Source of the DNA: Bacillus sp. OV166
GTDB taxonomy: Bacteria; Bacillota; Bacilli; Bacillales; Cytobacillaceae
Assembly: GCF_900177675.1 (NCBI RefSeq)
Contig: NZ_FXWM01000001.1
Coordinates: 4,907,001-4,971,000 of the forward strand
DNA: 64,000 bases
Direction of reading: 5' to 3'
Of this stretch, positions 44,605 to 51,507 are shown piece after piece. The first letter of the stretch is position 1, and each line of letters opens with the position of its first letter. A program made the position numbers and the translations under genes. The notes beneath the pieces are model-generated. The model was not told the origin of the DNA. It searched no databases and saw only the letters and a list, made by a program, of their open reading frames with translations.

Positions 44605-45054
44605 TTACTTAGGTTCAGGTGTTGGGGTTGGCTCCCCAAAATCTTTATATTTTTCTGTGATTAATTGATATATTTTATTCGTATTTTTTCCACTAAGATG
44701 CATTTCAACAGCATCTCGAGCAATATCAATGCAGGTGTCGCAAGATATTCCGTGAGAATCCCATTCTGTTACTGCATTGTCTTCACCAACTTGTTTGACA
44801 AAGCAATCTAGATTGCTCTTATGTCCTTCGACAACACATCCACAATAGCAAGGAACAGATGCTACGACTTCAGGATAAGTTGCAGCCATAACATAAGTTT
44901 CATTAATTTTTTCAGATGTATTCAGAACAAAATCTGGTAATGGCACATGTTTTTTATCAAGTTTCCAGCTTTCATCACTAAGTTTGGAACTGCAGCCAGC
45001 AGCCACAATGGCAAACAAAATCCCAAGGAACAAGAGAGATGTAATTCGTTTCAT
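44605..45054 (-). CDS. PCYCGC-motif lipoprotein, possibly CcmH-related
   Basis: About 149 residues. Signal peptide with lipobox AAGC (lipidated Cys about residue 21 from ATG 45054), then the motif VPCYCGCVVEGHK, further cysteines in LDCF and ISCDTCIDIARDAVEMHL, and a KIYQLITEKYKDFG ending. It belongs to the PCYCGC family of unknown function. The cysteine spacing and the last 40 residues resemble the CcmH encoded at 39662. Proline-rich C-terminus (EPTPTPEPK). Co-transcribed with the dihaem cytochrome. Confidence 0.85.
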   Translation of the reverse strand: MKRITSLLFLGILFAIVAAGCSSKLSDESWKLDKKHVPLPDFVLNTSEKINETYVMAATYPEVVASVPCYCGCVVEGHKSNLDCFVKQVGEDNAVTEWDSHGISCDTCIDIARDAVEMHLSGKNTNKIYQLITEKYKDFGEPTPTPEPK

Positions 45055-45177
45055 GATCTGTTGCACCCCTTCCCTATTATTTTTTGTACTACTTCAGTTT
45101 AGCAAAAAGAAATTAGCCAATTAGTAATTAATTCTTACTATTTAGTGAAGTTTTTACGAAAGTTAAAGTAAAGTCGT

Positions 45178-45225
45178 AAAAAAAGCAAAGACCACTGAAA
45201 TATCTTAAATAGACTTCCAGTGGTT
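45178..45225 (-). terminator. Terminator after the 165-residue membrane protein gene
   Basis: Minus strand: ACCACTGGAAGT.../...TTTCAGTGGT stem, then CTTTGCTTTTTTTAC, 5 nt past the stop codon. Confidence 0.75.
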
Positions 45226-45229
45226 CAAA

Positions 45230-45727
45230 TTACATATTACTCATATCATGTCCTGAATGGCCACCTGTTCCTAGCGCAGGATCAATCATTCCAAATATCA
45301 TTGCAATGTGTGCAACCACTAGAAAAATACTAACAAAGATCGCATGAATTTTCAGCTTTTCTTCTTCTGTTTTATTTCTATAAATAAGACCTAAATCAAG
45401 TAGGGCCATGCCAAGAAATGGGATAATTCCAAGTAAATAGAATGTAACGGCTACAACATCAATCCAGCCTTTCCACTCCCTGTTTACCGTTAATGGGATA
45501 TAAGCAACTTTCATTAAATATATGAATATGCCAGTAAAATAAAAGCCTGCAAATATGCCGGTTACTTTATTCAATTTTTTTAAGGCACTGTCTAATTTTC
45601 TTGTAAATAATATGGCAATTTCCGAAATCGCAAGGATCTCAGCACAAATTACTGGAACGGCCATAAATATTAATAAATTCCAAGGCTGATTGTCTGCTAG
45701 TAATCCCATATAATGTGTCATATTCAT
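45230..45727 (-). CDS. Four-helix membrane protein with His/Met-rich C-terminus
   Basis: 165 residues, no family recognised with certainty. Four hydrophobic helices (about 17-40, 56-78, 88-110, 125-147), with acidic and histidine residues inside the first and last helix (CAEILAISEIAIL, VVAHIAMIFGM), and a tail GGHSGHDMSNM that could bind copper or another metal. AGGAG lies 8 nt before ATG 45727. It has its own terminator, but its position next to the cytochrome genes suggests a link to respiration or metal/haem handling. Confidence 0.7.
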   Translation of the reverse strand: MNMTHYMGLLADNQPWNLLIFMAVPVICAEILAISEIAILFTRKLDSALKKLNKVTGIFAGFYFTGIFIYLMKVAYIPLTVNREWKGWIDVVAVTFYLLGIIPFLGMALLDLGLIYRNKTEEEKLKIHAIFVSIFLVVAHIAMIFGMIDPALGTGGHSGHDMSNM

Positions 45728-45812
45728 GTTTATCTTCTCCTTTATTTTTTCTACACACCAACTATATTGAAAAAGTGTGCAGAAACTTAGGAGAAACTAT
45801 GGAGAAATTGTT

Positions 45813-45853
45813 AAAAAAAAGCCTTAATCCGACAATTTTCGGACTAAGGCTTT
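45813..45853 (-). terminator. Terminator of efp
   Basis: Minus strand: AAAGCCTTAGTCCG/CGGATTAAGGCTTT stem with an 8-nt loop and a TTTTTTTT tail, right after the efp stop. Confidence 0.9.
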
Positions 45854-45860
45854 GATCTGA

Positions 45861-46418
45861 TTATGCACGTGACACGTATGATCCATCAGTCGTATTGATA
45901 ATTAACTTATCCCCTTGATTGATGAAGAAAGGAACCTGAACAGAAAGACCTGTTTCAAGGGTAGCTGACTTGGTACCGCCAGAAGACGTATCCCCCTTAA
46001 TACCCGGTTCTGTTTCAGCAACCTCTAAAATTACATTGTTTGGTAATTCAACTCCAAGAGTTTCATAATTAAACATCATAATTTGTACTTCCATATTTTC
46101 TTTCAAAAACTTTAATTCATACTCTATGCTTGAAGCAGGAAGTTCTACCTGCTCGTAAGATTCCATATCCATAAATACATGATTATCACCGCTTGCATAA
46201 AGATATTGCATTTTACGGTTATCGATTTGAGCTTTCTCTACTTTCTCACCTGCACGGAATGTTTTTTCTTGAATTGCTCCATTACGAAGGTTACGAAGCT
46301 TGGAACGAACAAAGGCTGCTCCTTTACCTGGCTTTACGTGTTGAAAATCAAGGACACGCCATAAGCCGCCATCCACTTCAATTGTTAATCCTGTTTTAAA
46401 ATCATTTACAGATATCAT
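45861..46418 (-). CDS. efp: Translation elongation factor P
   Basis: Rescues ribosomes stalled on polyproline. 185 residues, three beta-barrel domains. The modification loop HVKPGKGAAFVR (about 27-38) carries the lysine that is 5-aminopentanol-modified in B. subtilis; C-terminal TDGSYVSRA is standard. It lies 24 nt downstream of the pepQ-like gene, in one unit, as in B. subtilis (yqhT-efp). Confidence 0.97.
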   Translation of the reverse strand: MISVNDFKTGLTIEVDGGLWRVLDFQHVKPGKGAAFVRSKLRNLRNGAIQEKTFRAGEKVEKAQIDNRKMQYLYASGDNHVFMDMESYEQVELPASSIEYELKFLKENMEVQIMMFNYETLGVELPNNVILEVAETEPGIKGDTSSGGTKSATLETGLSVQVPFFINQGDKLIINTTDGSYVSRA

Positions 46419-46441
46419 ATTAAGATCCTCCTAAAAAATCA

Positions 46442-47503
46442 TTACAGTATAATTAGTTCTTTTGTAGAATGTGTGAGTGCTTCGTTATGGTCCTTTGTAA
46501 TCAATGTATCATCTTCAATCCGAACGCCGCCTAGACCTGGGATATAGATACCCGGCTCACATGTTACTACCATTCCAGGTTCTAATATTACATCAGACTT
46601 CATCGATAGACCAGGGCCTTCATGGATCTCAAGTCCGATACCGTGCCCGGTTGAATGACCAAAGTATTCACCATAACCTTTTTCTGTTATGTAGTCTCGT
46701 GTTATTGCATCTGCTTGCTTCCCTGTCAAACCTGGTTTGAATCCAGCCATTCCAAGTAATTGGGCTTCAAGTACAACTTCATAAATTTCTTTAAGCTTTG
46801 CGTCTGGCTCTCCAATCGCAATAGTCCGCGTAATATCAGAAACATATCCATTGTAGTAACAGCCGTAGTCCATTGTTACAATGTCCCCTGCTTCAATTAC
46901 CTTATCGCTAGCAACACCATGTGGAAGTGCTGAGCGATGACCAGAAGCAACGATTGTATCAAATGAAGAGGAAGTGGCACCAGCTCTCCTCATAAAGAAC
47001 TCTAACTCATTAGATACTTCTAACTCAGTTTTTCCAGGACCAATGAAGTCTAAAATATGTTTAAATGCAGCATCAGCAATATCAGCTGCTACCTTTAATA
47101 TCTTAATCTCTGCATCAGTCTTTATCAAGCGTAACTTTTCGATTACACCAGAAAGCGGAACAAGTTCAGCGTCAACTTCATTATCATATAATTTAAAGGA
47201 GGAGTATGTTAGAAAATCCTCTTCAAATCCCAGCTTTTGAATTCCAAGGTTCTTCACTTGTTGTGCAACTTCTTCAGGAATCGTTCCGGTTATTTTTATA
47301 ATTTCGAAACCTTGGCATTGTTTAGTCGCTTGTTCAATATAGCGGAAATCCGTAAGAAACAAAGTTTTTTCCGCACTAATTAAAACTACACCAGCAGAGC
47401 CAGTAAAGTTTGAAATATAGCGACGATTATATGGGCTAGTGATCAAAATTCCATCAATTCCAAGTGTTGAAAAATTAGATCTTAGTTTTTCTATTTTTTC
47501 CAT
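46442..47503 (-). CDS. yqhT: Xaa-Pro aminopeptidase/dipeptidase (YqhT-like)
   Basis: M24 metallopeptidase that removes residues preceding proline. 353 residues: N-terminal creatinase-type domain (1-125) and C-terminal pita-bread domain with all five metal ligands visible in TMDYGCYYNGYVSDITRT, HSTGHGIGLEIHEGP, VVTCEPGIY and GGVRIEDD. It precedes efp. The aroQ (yqhS) gene that lies upstream of yqhT in B. subtilis is missing here. Confidence 0.93.
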   Translation of the reverse strand: MEKIEKLRSNFSTLGIDGILITSPYNRRYISNFTGSAGVVLISAEKTLFLTDFRYIEQATKQCQGFEIIKITGTIPEEVAQQVKNLGIQKLGFEEDFLTYSSFKLYDNEVDAELVPLSGVIEKLRLIKTDAEIKILKVAADIADAAFKHILDFIGPGKTELEVSNELEFFMRRAGATSSSFDTIVASGHRSALPHGVASDKVIEAGDIVTMDYGCYYNGYVSDITRTIAIGEPDAKLKEIYEVVLEAQLLGMAGFKPGLTGKQADAITRDYITEKGYGEYFGHSTGHGIGLEIHEGPGLSMKSDVILEPGMVVTCEPGIYIPGLGGVRIEDDTLITKDHNEALTHSTKELIIL

Positions 47504-47582
47504 TGCTCTCCACTCTCCTTTTCAAATCCATATGAGGACAAAAATATTTTATCACAACCTACTTCATCCGACTAATCGTAAC

Positions 47583-48080
47583 TTAGGAGGACTCCTCTTT
47601 CTCTTGCTCGTTATTATTTTGATACTCATAATTTATGGAATATCCAATAAAGATTCCATATACGATATAAATACAAATGGATGTAATGATCGTATCTCTT
47701 TTTAAATCAAAAAATGGTTCAATACCTGGAAAGAGTGGATTTAGAATAAAGAACACCACCAAAAACAATATAATTCCATAGCCAAGTCCAAACCAAAACC
47801 CTGTGAATTTTCTCAACACTGCATAGTAAATAAATGCTGCTACCACGGAACATATTCCAATTAAAATAATGGATATGACGGTCCCCAGCCATTCGTATTT
47901 CCAATGCCCTAGTGCCCATGGCTCTAGAATGACATTGGGACGAATTTCAGTAAAACTTAAGTAGGACGCTATGAAGCCCATCAATCCCCAAAACAGACCT
48001 CCAAATAAACCCGTCCAAAATACCATTACCGAAAAGGACATGGGCTTAGGATAATTTCCTAGTTTCTTCTCAATCGCCAT
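47583..48080 (-). CDS. yqhR: YqhR-like conserved membrane protein
   Basis: 165 residues with four hydrophobic segments (about 22-44, 68-90, 98-120, 132-150) and an acidic, Asn/Glu-rich C-terminal tail. It matches the Bacillus YqhR membrane family by position and character; function unknown. It is divergent from yqhQ. The B. subtilis neighbour aroQ is absent, so it stands directly upstream of the peptidase gene. Confidence 0.8.
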   Translation of the reverse strand: MAIEKKLGNYPKPMSFSVMVFWTGLFGGLFWGLMGFIASYLSFTEIRPNVILEPWALGHWKYEWLGTVISIILIGICSVVAAFIYYAVLRKFTGFWFGLGYGIILFLVVFFILNPLFPGIEPFFDLKRDTIITSICIYIVYGIFIGYSINYEYQNNNEQEKEESS

Positions 48081-48365
48081 TGTAACAACCTCCGTTTACT
48101 TTCTGTTTATTCGGGAAGTGCCCTTTTTGCTGTTATATATGCTTGATATGCTGTCCTTTAATTGGGACAACAAAAGGCCATAATAAATTCCATTTCTTAT
48201 TATGTCCTTTGGTATTCAATCCCTTTCATATAAAAAAACTTTTTAATTGGAAATATTATGTCATTCCTAGAGGTTTTTTTGTTTTTCTAGTAGAATAGAA
48301 TTAAGTACATACAGATTTTATCTTTCAGCTGTTGTGCAACTATAGATTAGGTTGGTGTAAAGTAT

Positions 48366-49310
48366 ATGTCCAATTCTCAAAAACCCGTTTATGGCGGCCA
48401 AGCGGTTGTCGAAGGTGTTATGTTTGGCGGAAAACATCATTATGTTACTGCGGTACGCAGGAAGGATCAATCTGTTGAATATTTTCATTTGCCTCGTAAA
48501 GCAAATCCTTATTTTACAATCCTAAAGAAAATCCCATTTCTGCGAGGGATAATCGCAATTATTGAGTCGAGTGCAAATGGATCGAAACATTTAAACTTCT
48601 CGACGGAAAGATTTGATGTGGATCCAAAAGAAGATGAAATTATAAAAGAAAAAGAAGTCTCTAAATTGACTATGTACCTTGGTGTTGCTGCAATTGGTGT
48701 TATTTCATTTTTATTTGGCAAATTTGCTTTTACGCTGATCCCTGTGTTCCTTGCAGTTTTGACAAAACCAATTTTTCCATCGCATTTTGCTCAAGTGTTA
48801 GTGGAGGGTTTTTTTAAACTAATTTTATTAATTTCCTATATTTATTTTGTTTCACTTACTCCATTGATAAAAAGGGTGTTTCAATATCATGGCGCCGAAC
48901 ATAAAGTAATCAATACCTTTGAATCTGGGGTTGAGTTAACCGTTGAAAATGTGCAGGCTCATTCCCGTCTGCATTACCGCTGTGGCAGTAGTTTCATCCT
49001 GTTTACAGTCTTTGTTGGTGTTTTTGTCTATATGCTGGTACCTTCAACTCCGCTTTGGTTACGGGTGGTCGACCGGCTCCTCTTAATTCCTGTGGTTTTG
49101 GGTATTGCTTTTGAAATCCTTCAATTAACTAATAAACTTAGAGATATTCCAGTTTTAAAGTATCTAGGTTATCCTGGTCTTTGGCTGCAACTAATAACAA
49201 CGAAGGAACCACAAAATGATCAAGTCGAAGTGGCAATACTTTCTTTTAACGAATTATTAAGAAGAGAAAAGGAATCTGAGTACTCGGTCAAAAGCGAAGA
49301 AATTGTCTAA
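48366..49310 (+). CDS. yqhQ: DUF1385 membrane protein YqhQ
   Basis: 314 residues. Starts with the family hallmark KPVYGGQAVVEGVMFGGKHHY, has four to five transmembrane segments (about 95-160, 220-265) and the conserved YHGAEHKVINTFE motif with two histidines. Conserved across Firmicutes; biochemical role undefined. SD-like AGGTTGGTGTAAAG precedes ATG 48366. The 285-bp divergent gap to yqhR must contain both promoters and has an AT-rich imperfect hairpin at about 48172-48212. Confidence 0.88.
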   Translation: MSNSQKPVYGGQAVVEGVMFGGKHHYVTAVRRKDQSVEYFHLPRKANPYFTILKKIPFLRGIIAIIESSANGSKHLNFSTERFDVDPKEDEIIKEKEVSKLTMYLGVAAIGVISFLFGKFAFTLIPVFLAVLTKPIFPSHFAQVLVEGFFKLILLISYIYFVSLTPLIKRVFQYHGAEHKVINTFESGVELTVENVQAHSRLHYRCGSSFILFTVFVGVFVYMLVPSTPLWLRVVDRLLLIPVVLGIAFEILQLTNKLRDIPVLKYLGYPGLWLQLITTKEPQNDQVEVAILSFNELLRREKESEYSVKSEEIV

Positions 49311-49376
49311 ATTCTTGTTTTATCGTGTTTAAAAGAATTAAAAAATGCTTAAGATGCTCTTAGGGAGGTGGCTTTC

Positions 49377-49763
49377 TTGAAAAATCGGACATTTGTTAAT
49401 GTTGTTGTTGGGGGACTTATCATTCTTGCTTTACTTGGCCTTGTTGGTTCATTTACAGCTAATCCGGCCGGTTTCATTCAGAGAATAGCTGTCATCGCAT
49501 TGATTGTTCTAGCCGTTTATTTCCTAGTACGGAAGTTTTCCAAATCAAACCCTCAGAAAAAAGAGCAGCGTGCATTTCTTAAAGCCGCCAAAAAATCAAA
49601 AAAACGATTACAGCAAAAGGGTGGAGACTCAACTGTAAAAACCTCCTCTCTTGGGACGCTAGCATCATTAAAGAAGAGCAACAAGAACAAAAAGAAATCT
49701 CCTGCTCACTTAACTGTTATCGACGGCAAAAAGGGTAAAAAGAAAAATCGAGCGTCTCTATAG
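49377..49763 (+). CDS. yqhP: YqhP-like small membrane protein
   Basis: 128 residues from TTG 49377 (MKNRTFVNVVVGG): two transmembrane helices (about 8-26 and 38-55), then a very basic cytoplasmic tail (QKKEQRAFLKAAKKSKKRL...KKGKKKNRASL) that could contact nucleic acid or membrane. TTG is chosen over GTG 49368 because GGGAGG overlaps the GTG but is 8 nt before the TTG. Follows yqhQ as in B. subtilis. Confidence 0.8.
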   Translation: MKNRTFVNVVVGGLIILALLGLVGSFTANPAGFIQRIAVIALIVLAVYFLVRKFSKSNPQKKEQRAFLKAAKKSKKRLQQKGGDSTVKTSSLGTLASLKKSNKNKKKSPAHLTVIDGKKGKKKNRASL

Positions 49764-49782
49764 GCGCTCGATTTTCTTTTTA
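49744..49782. terminator. Terminator spanning the end of yqhP
   Basis: AAAATCGAGCG/CGCTCGATTTT stem followed by CTTTTTAT; the yqhP stop codon lies in the loop region. The hairpin can act on both converging genes. Confidence 0.85.
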
Positions 49783-49799
49783 TCCTAGTGTAATCCGTA

Positions 49800-50684
49800 T
49801 TAATATCCCCAAGTCTTCAAAAATTGTTTTGCTCTCTCTTTTCCTAGATCGAACAACTCATGTTTCTTCTCCTCTGTTAAATGGAATTCTGTTGATAACA
49901 CACCCTCGGTCGGTATAAAGATAATGTTCTTTACATGTTTTTTAGAAATGTACCTAGAATCGTGTGCATCCTTCATCGTCTCAAATAGGGCTCCAAATAG
50001 TTGAATCGCATTTTTTATTTTATGTTTTTCAGTTTCATATTCACTTGGACTTAATTTAATACCAAGGACAGGTCTTACCTTTTGTGCATTTTCCTTATCA
50101 AAAAGCCACATAGGAAAATTGCTTAGGACCCCGCCATCAACTAAAATGTTCATTCCATCCATTGTACGCATTTTAACAGGTTCAAAGAAATATGGGATAC
50201 TGCAGCTGATTCTAATCGCTTTTGCGATTGGAAATGAACCAGGTGAAATGCCGTATCTTTGTAAGTCATCAGGTAAAACAATCATTTGCCCATTTGATAG
50301 GTCTGATGCAATTACTCGAAGTGCCTTCGGGGGCAAATCAGCGAATGTTCTTAACCCTTTGGCTTCAAGTTTCTTACAAATCCATTTTTCAAGTTCATTG
50401 CCTTTATAAAGTCCTAGCTTCCAATAGACATACAGCCATTTTGCAAAAGGGAAAGGGATAATTGATTTGCGGGCATCCATTATTTTTGAGAGATCCAACT
50501 CGTCGACCAATTGGAAGATTTCTTTACTTGTGTAGCCAGCGGCAATTAATGCTGCAACGATCGATCCTGCACTCGTTCCCGCCACTCTGACAAATCGCAA
50601 ACCTTTACTTTCTATTTCTTCGCAGGCTCCAATAAGTGCAAACCCTTTTATTCCTCCTCCAGAAAAAACGCCGTCTATATACAT
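49800..50684 (-). CDS. yqhO: Patatin-like phospholipase (YqhO-like)
   Basis: Serine acyl hydrolase with a Ser-Asp dyad. 294 residues from ATG 50684 (MYIDGVFSGGGIKG). Oxyanion loop GGGIKGFALIGA, nucleophile elbow GTSAGS near residue 40, and catalytic Asp in LVDGGVLSNFP near 190. No signal peptide, so cytoplasmic or membrane-associated. ATG 50684 is chosen over TTG 50699 on the basis of GGGAGTGG. In B. subtilis mntR lies just upstream; here an NlpC/P60 gene does. Confidence 0.9.
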   Translation of the reverse strand: MYIDGVFSGGGIKGFALIGACEEIESKGLRFVRVAGTSAGSIVAALIAAGYTSKEIFQLVDELDLSKIMDARKSIIPFPFAKWLYVYWKLGLYKGNELEKWICKKLEAKGLRTFADLPPKALRVIASDLSNGQMIVLPDDLQRYGISPGSFPIAKAIRISCSIPYFFEPVKMRTMDGMNILVDGGVLSNFPMWLFDKENAQKVRPVLGIKLSPSEYETEKHKIKNAIQLFGALFETMKDAHDSRYISKKHVKNIIFIPTEGVLSTEFHLTEEKKHELFDLGKERAKQFLKTWGY

Positions 50685-50777
50685 GGCAGCCACTCCCAAA
50701 GATGTACTCGTTTTTACATCTTTAAGCGGTTATTTTAATAAATAGTACCAAGGACAAGTAGAAAATTTATTATATAT

Positions 50778-50809
50778 AAAAAAGAACATCGTCATTAAAC
50801 GATGTTCTT
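50778..50809 (-). terminator. Terminator of the NlpC/P60 gene
   Basis: Minus strand: AAGAACATCG/CGATGTTCTT perfect 10-bp stem with TTTTTTATA tail. Confidence 0.88.
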
Positions 50810-50844
50810 GGTCAATAACAATATTGAAAACGCTAAACTTTTCA

Positions 50845-51294
50845 TTAAAATCGCTTTGCTCCTATGTATCTTGGTTTCCAGTAACTGTTGCTTGTATAAG
50901 CGATTGAAACTCCTTTTGAAGATGCAGCCTGAATCATTTTTCCGCCACCAATGTAAATCGCAACGTGAGTAGGTCTGCTTGCCTTATTCGGTGCAAAGAA
51001 CATCAAGTCTCCTGTTTGTAAAGAACTAACACGATATCCTTGCTTGTAGTACATATCAGCTGCCGTCCGTGGCAATACTTTTCCAGCCTTACCGTAAGAA
51101 TACTTAACCAAACCAGAGCAGTCGAAACCATTAGGTGTTAATCCACCCCATCTATATGGAACACCAAGATTTGCTTTTGCTACTGAGATTGCTTTTGTAT
51201 GGTAATAGGCCGCTTCCGCTTTATCACCCATAGTGGTAAACAATGAACTTAGAATAATTGTCATAGCCATGATTGCAATGATTTTTTTCAACAT
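50845..51294 (-). CDS. Secreted NlpC/P60 peptidoglycan endopeptidase
   Basis: 149 residues: signal peptide (1-28, DKAEA cleavage) and one NlpC/P60 domain with catalytic Cys in NGFDCSGLVKY, His in PTHVAIYIGGGKM, and a third polar residue near QAASSKG. No LysM or SH3 cell-wall binding domain, so it is a minimal DL-endopeptidase cutting stem peptides. Its promoter region carries four WalR-type half-sites at 11-bp spacing (51345-51383), typical of control by the WalKR cell-wall system. Confidence 0.92.
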   Translation of the reverse strand: MLKKIIAIMAMTIILSSLFTTMGDKAEAAYYHTKAISVAKANLGVPYRWGGLTPNGFDCSGLVKYSYGKAGKVLPRTAADMYYKQGYRVSSLQTGDLMFFAPNKASRPTHVAIYIGGGKMIQAASSKGVSIAYTSNSYWKPRYIGAKRF

Positions 51295-51344
51295 ATTGTT
51301 TAATCTCCCTGTGTGCTTCGTTACTCATAATATACAAAAAAAGA

Positions 51345-51383
51345 GTAACATGGACGTAACAGGTAGGTTACAGTTATATTACA
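51345..51383 (-). promoter_or_regulatory. Four-half-site WalR (YycF) box array upstream of the NlpC/P60 gene
   Basis: Minus strand order: TGTAAT (51383-51378), TGTAAC (51372-51367), TGTTAC (51361-51356), TGTTAC (51350-51345), each separated by exactly 5 nt. All fit the WalR hexamer TGTWAH. Downstream a TATATT (51334-51329) can serve as -10. The gene controlled is a peptidoglycan hydrolase, the classic WalR target class. Confidence 0.8.
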
Positions 51384-51467
51384 AATTTCGACTTCGTTCT
51401 ACTTCGATTAGCAAAATATGATGCAGTATAATGTAACTTTCAGGGACGGATATTGACCTTGATAACA

Positions 51468-51494
51468 CAAAAAAAGGGGGATTTTCTCCCCCTC
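51468..51494 (-). terminator. Terminator of nrdJ
   Basis: Minus strand: AGGGGG/CCCCCT stem with GAGAAAAT loop, then TTTTTTTGTG, 14 nt after the stop codon. Confidence 0.88.
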
Positions 51495-51507
51495 TAAAAA
51501 ATACGTA

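Noticed and set aside
34670..45727. The ccm block as a prophage or integrative element
   Set aside because: No integrase, recombinase, tRNA target, direct repeats or phage genes at its edges; it looks like a plain chromosomal insertion or an ancestral block lost elsewhere.
48172..48212. Hairpin AGGCCATAATAA/TTATTATGTCCT between yqhR and yqhQ as a terminator or riboswitch
   Set aside because: It lies between divergent genes, has mismatches, and no conserved RNA motif is recognisable.
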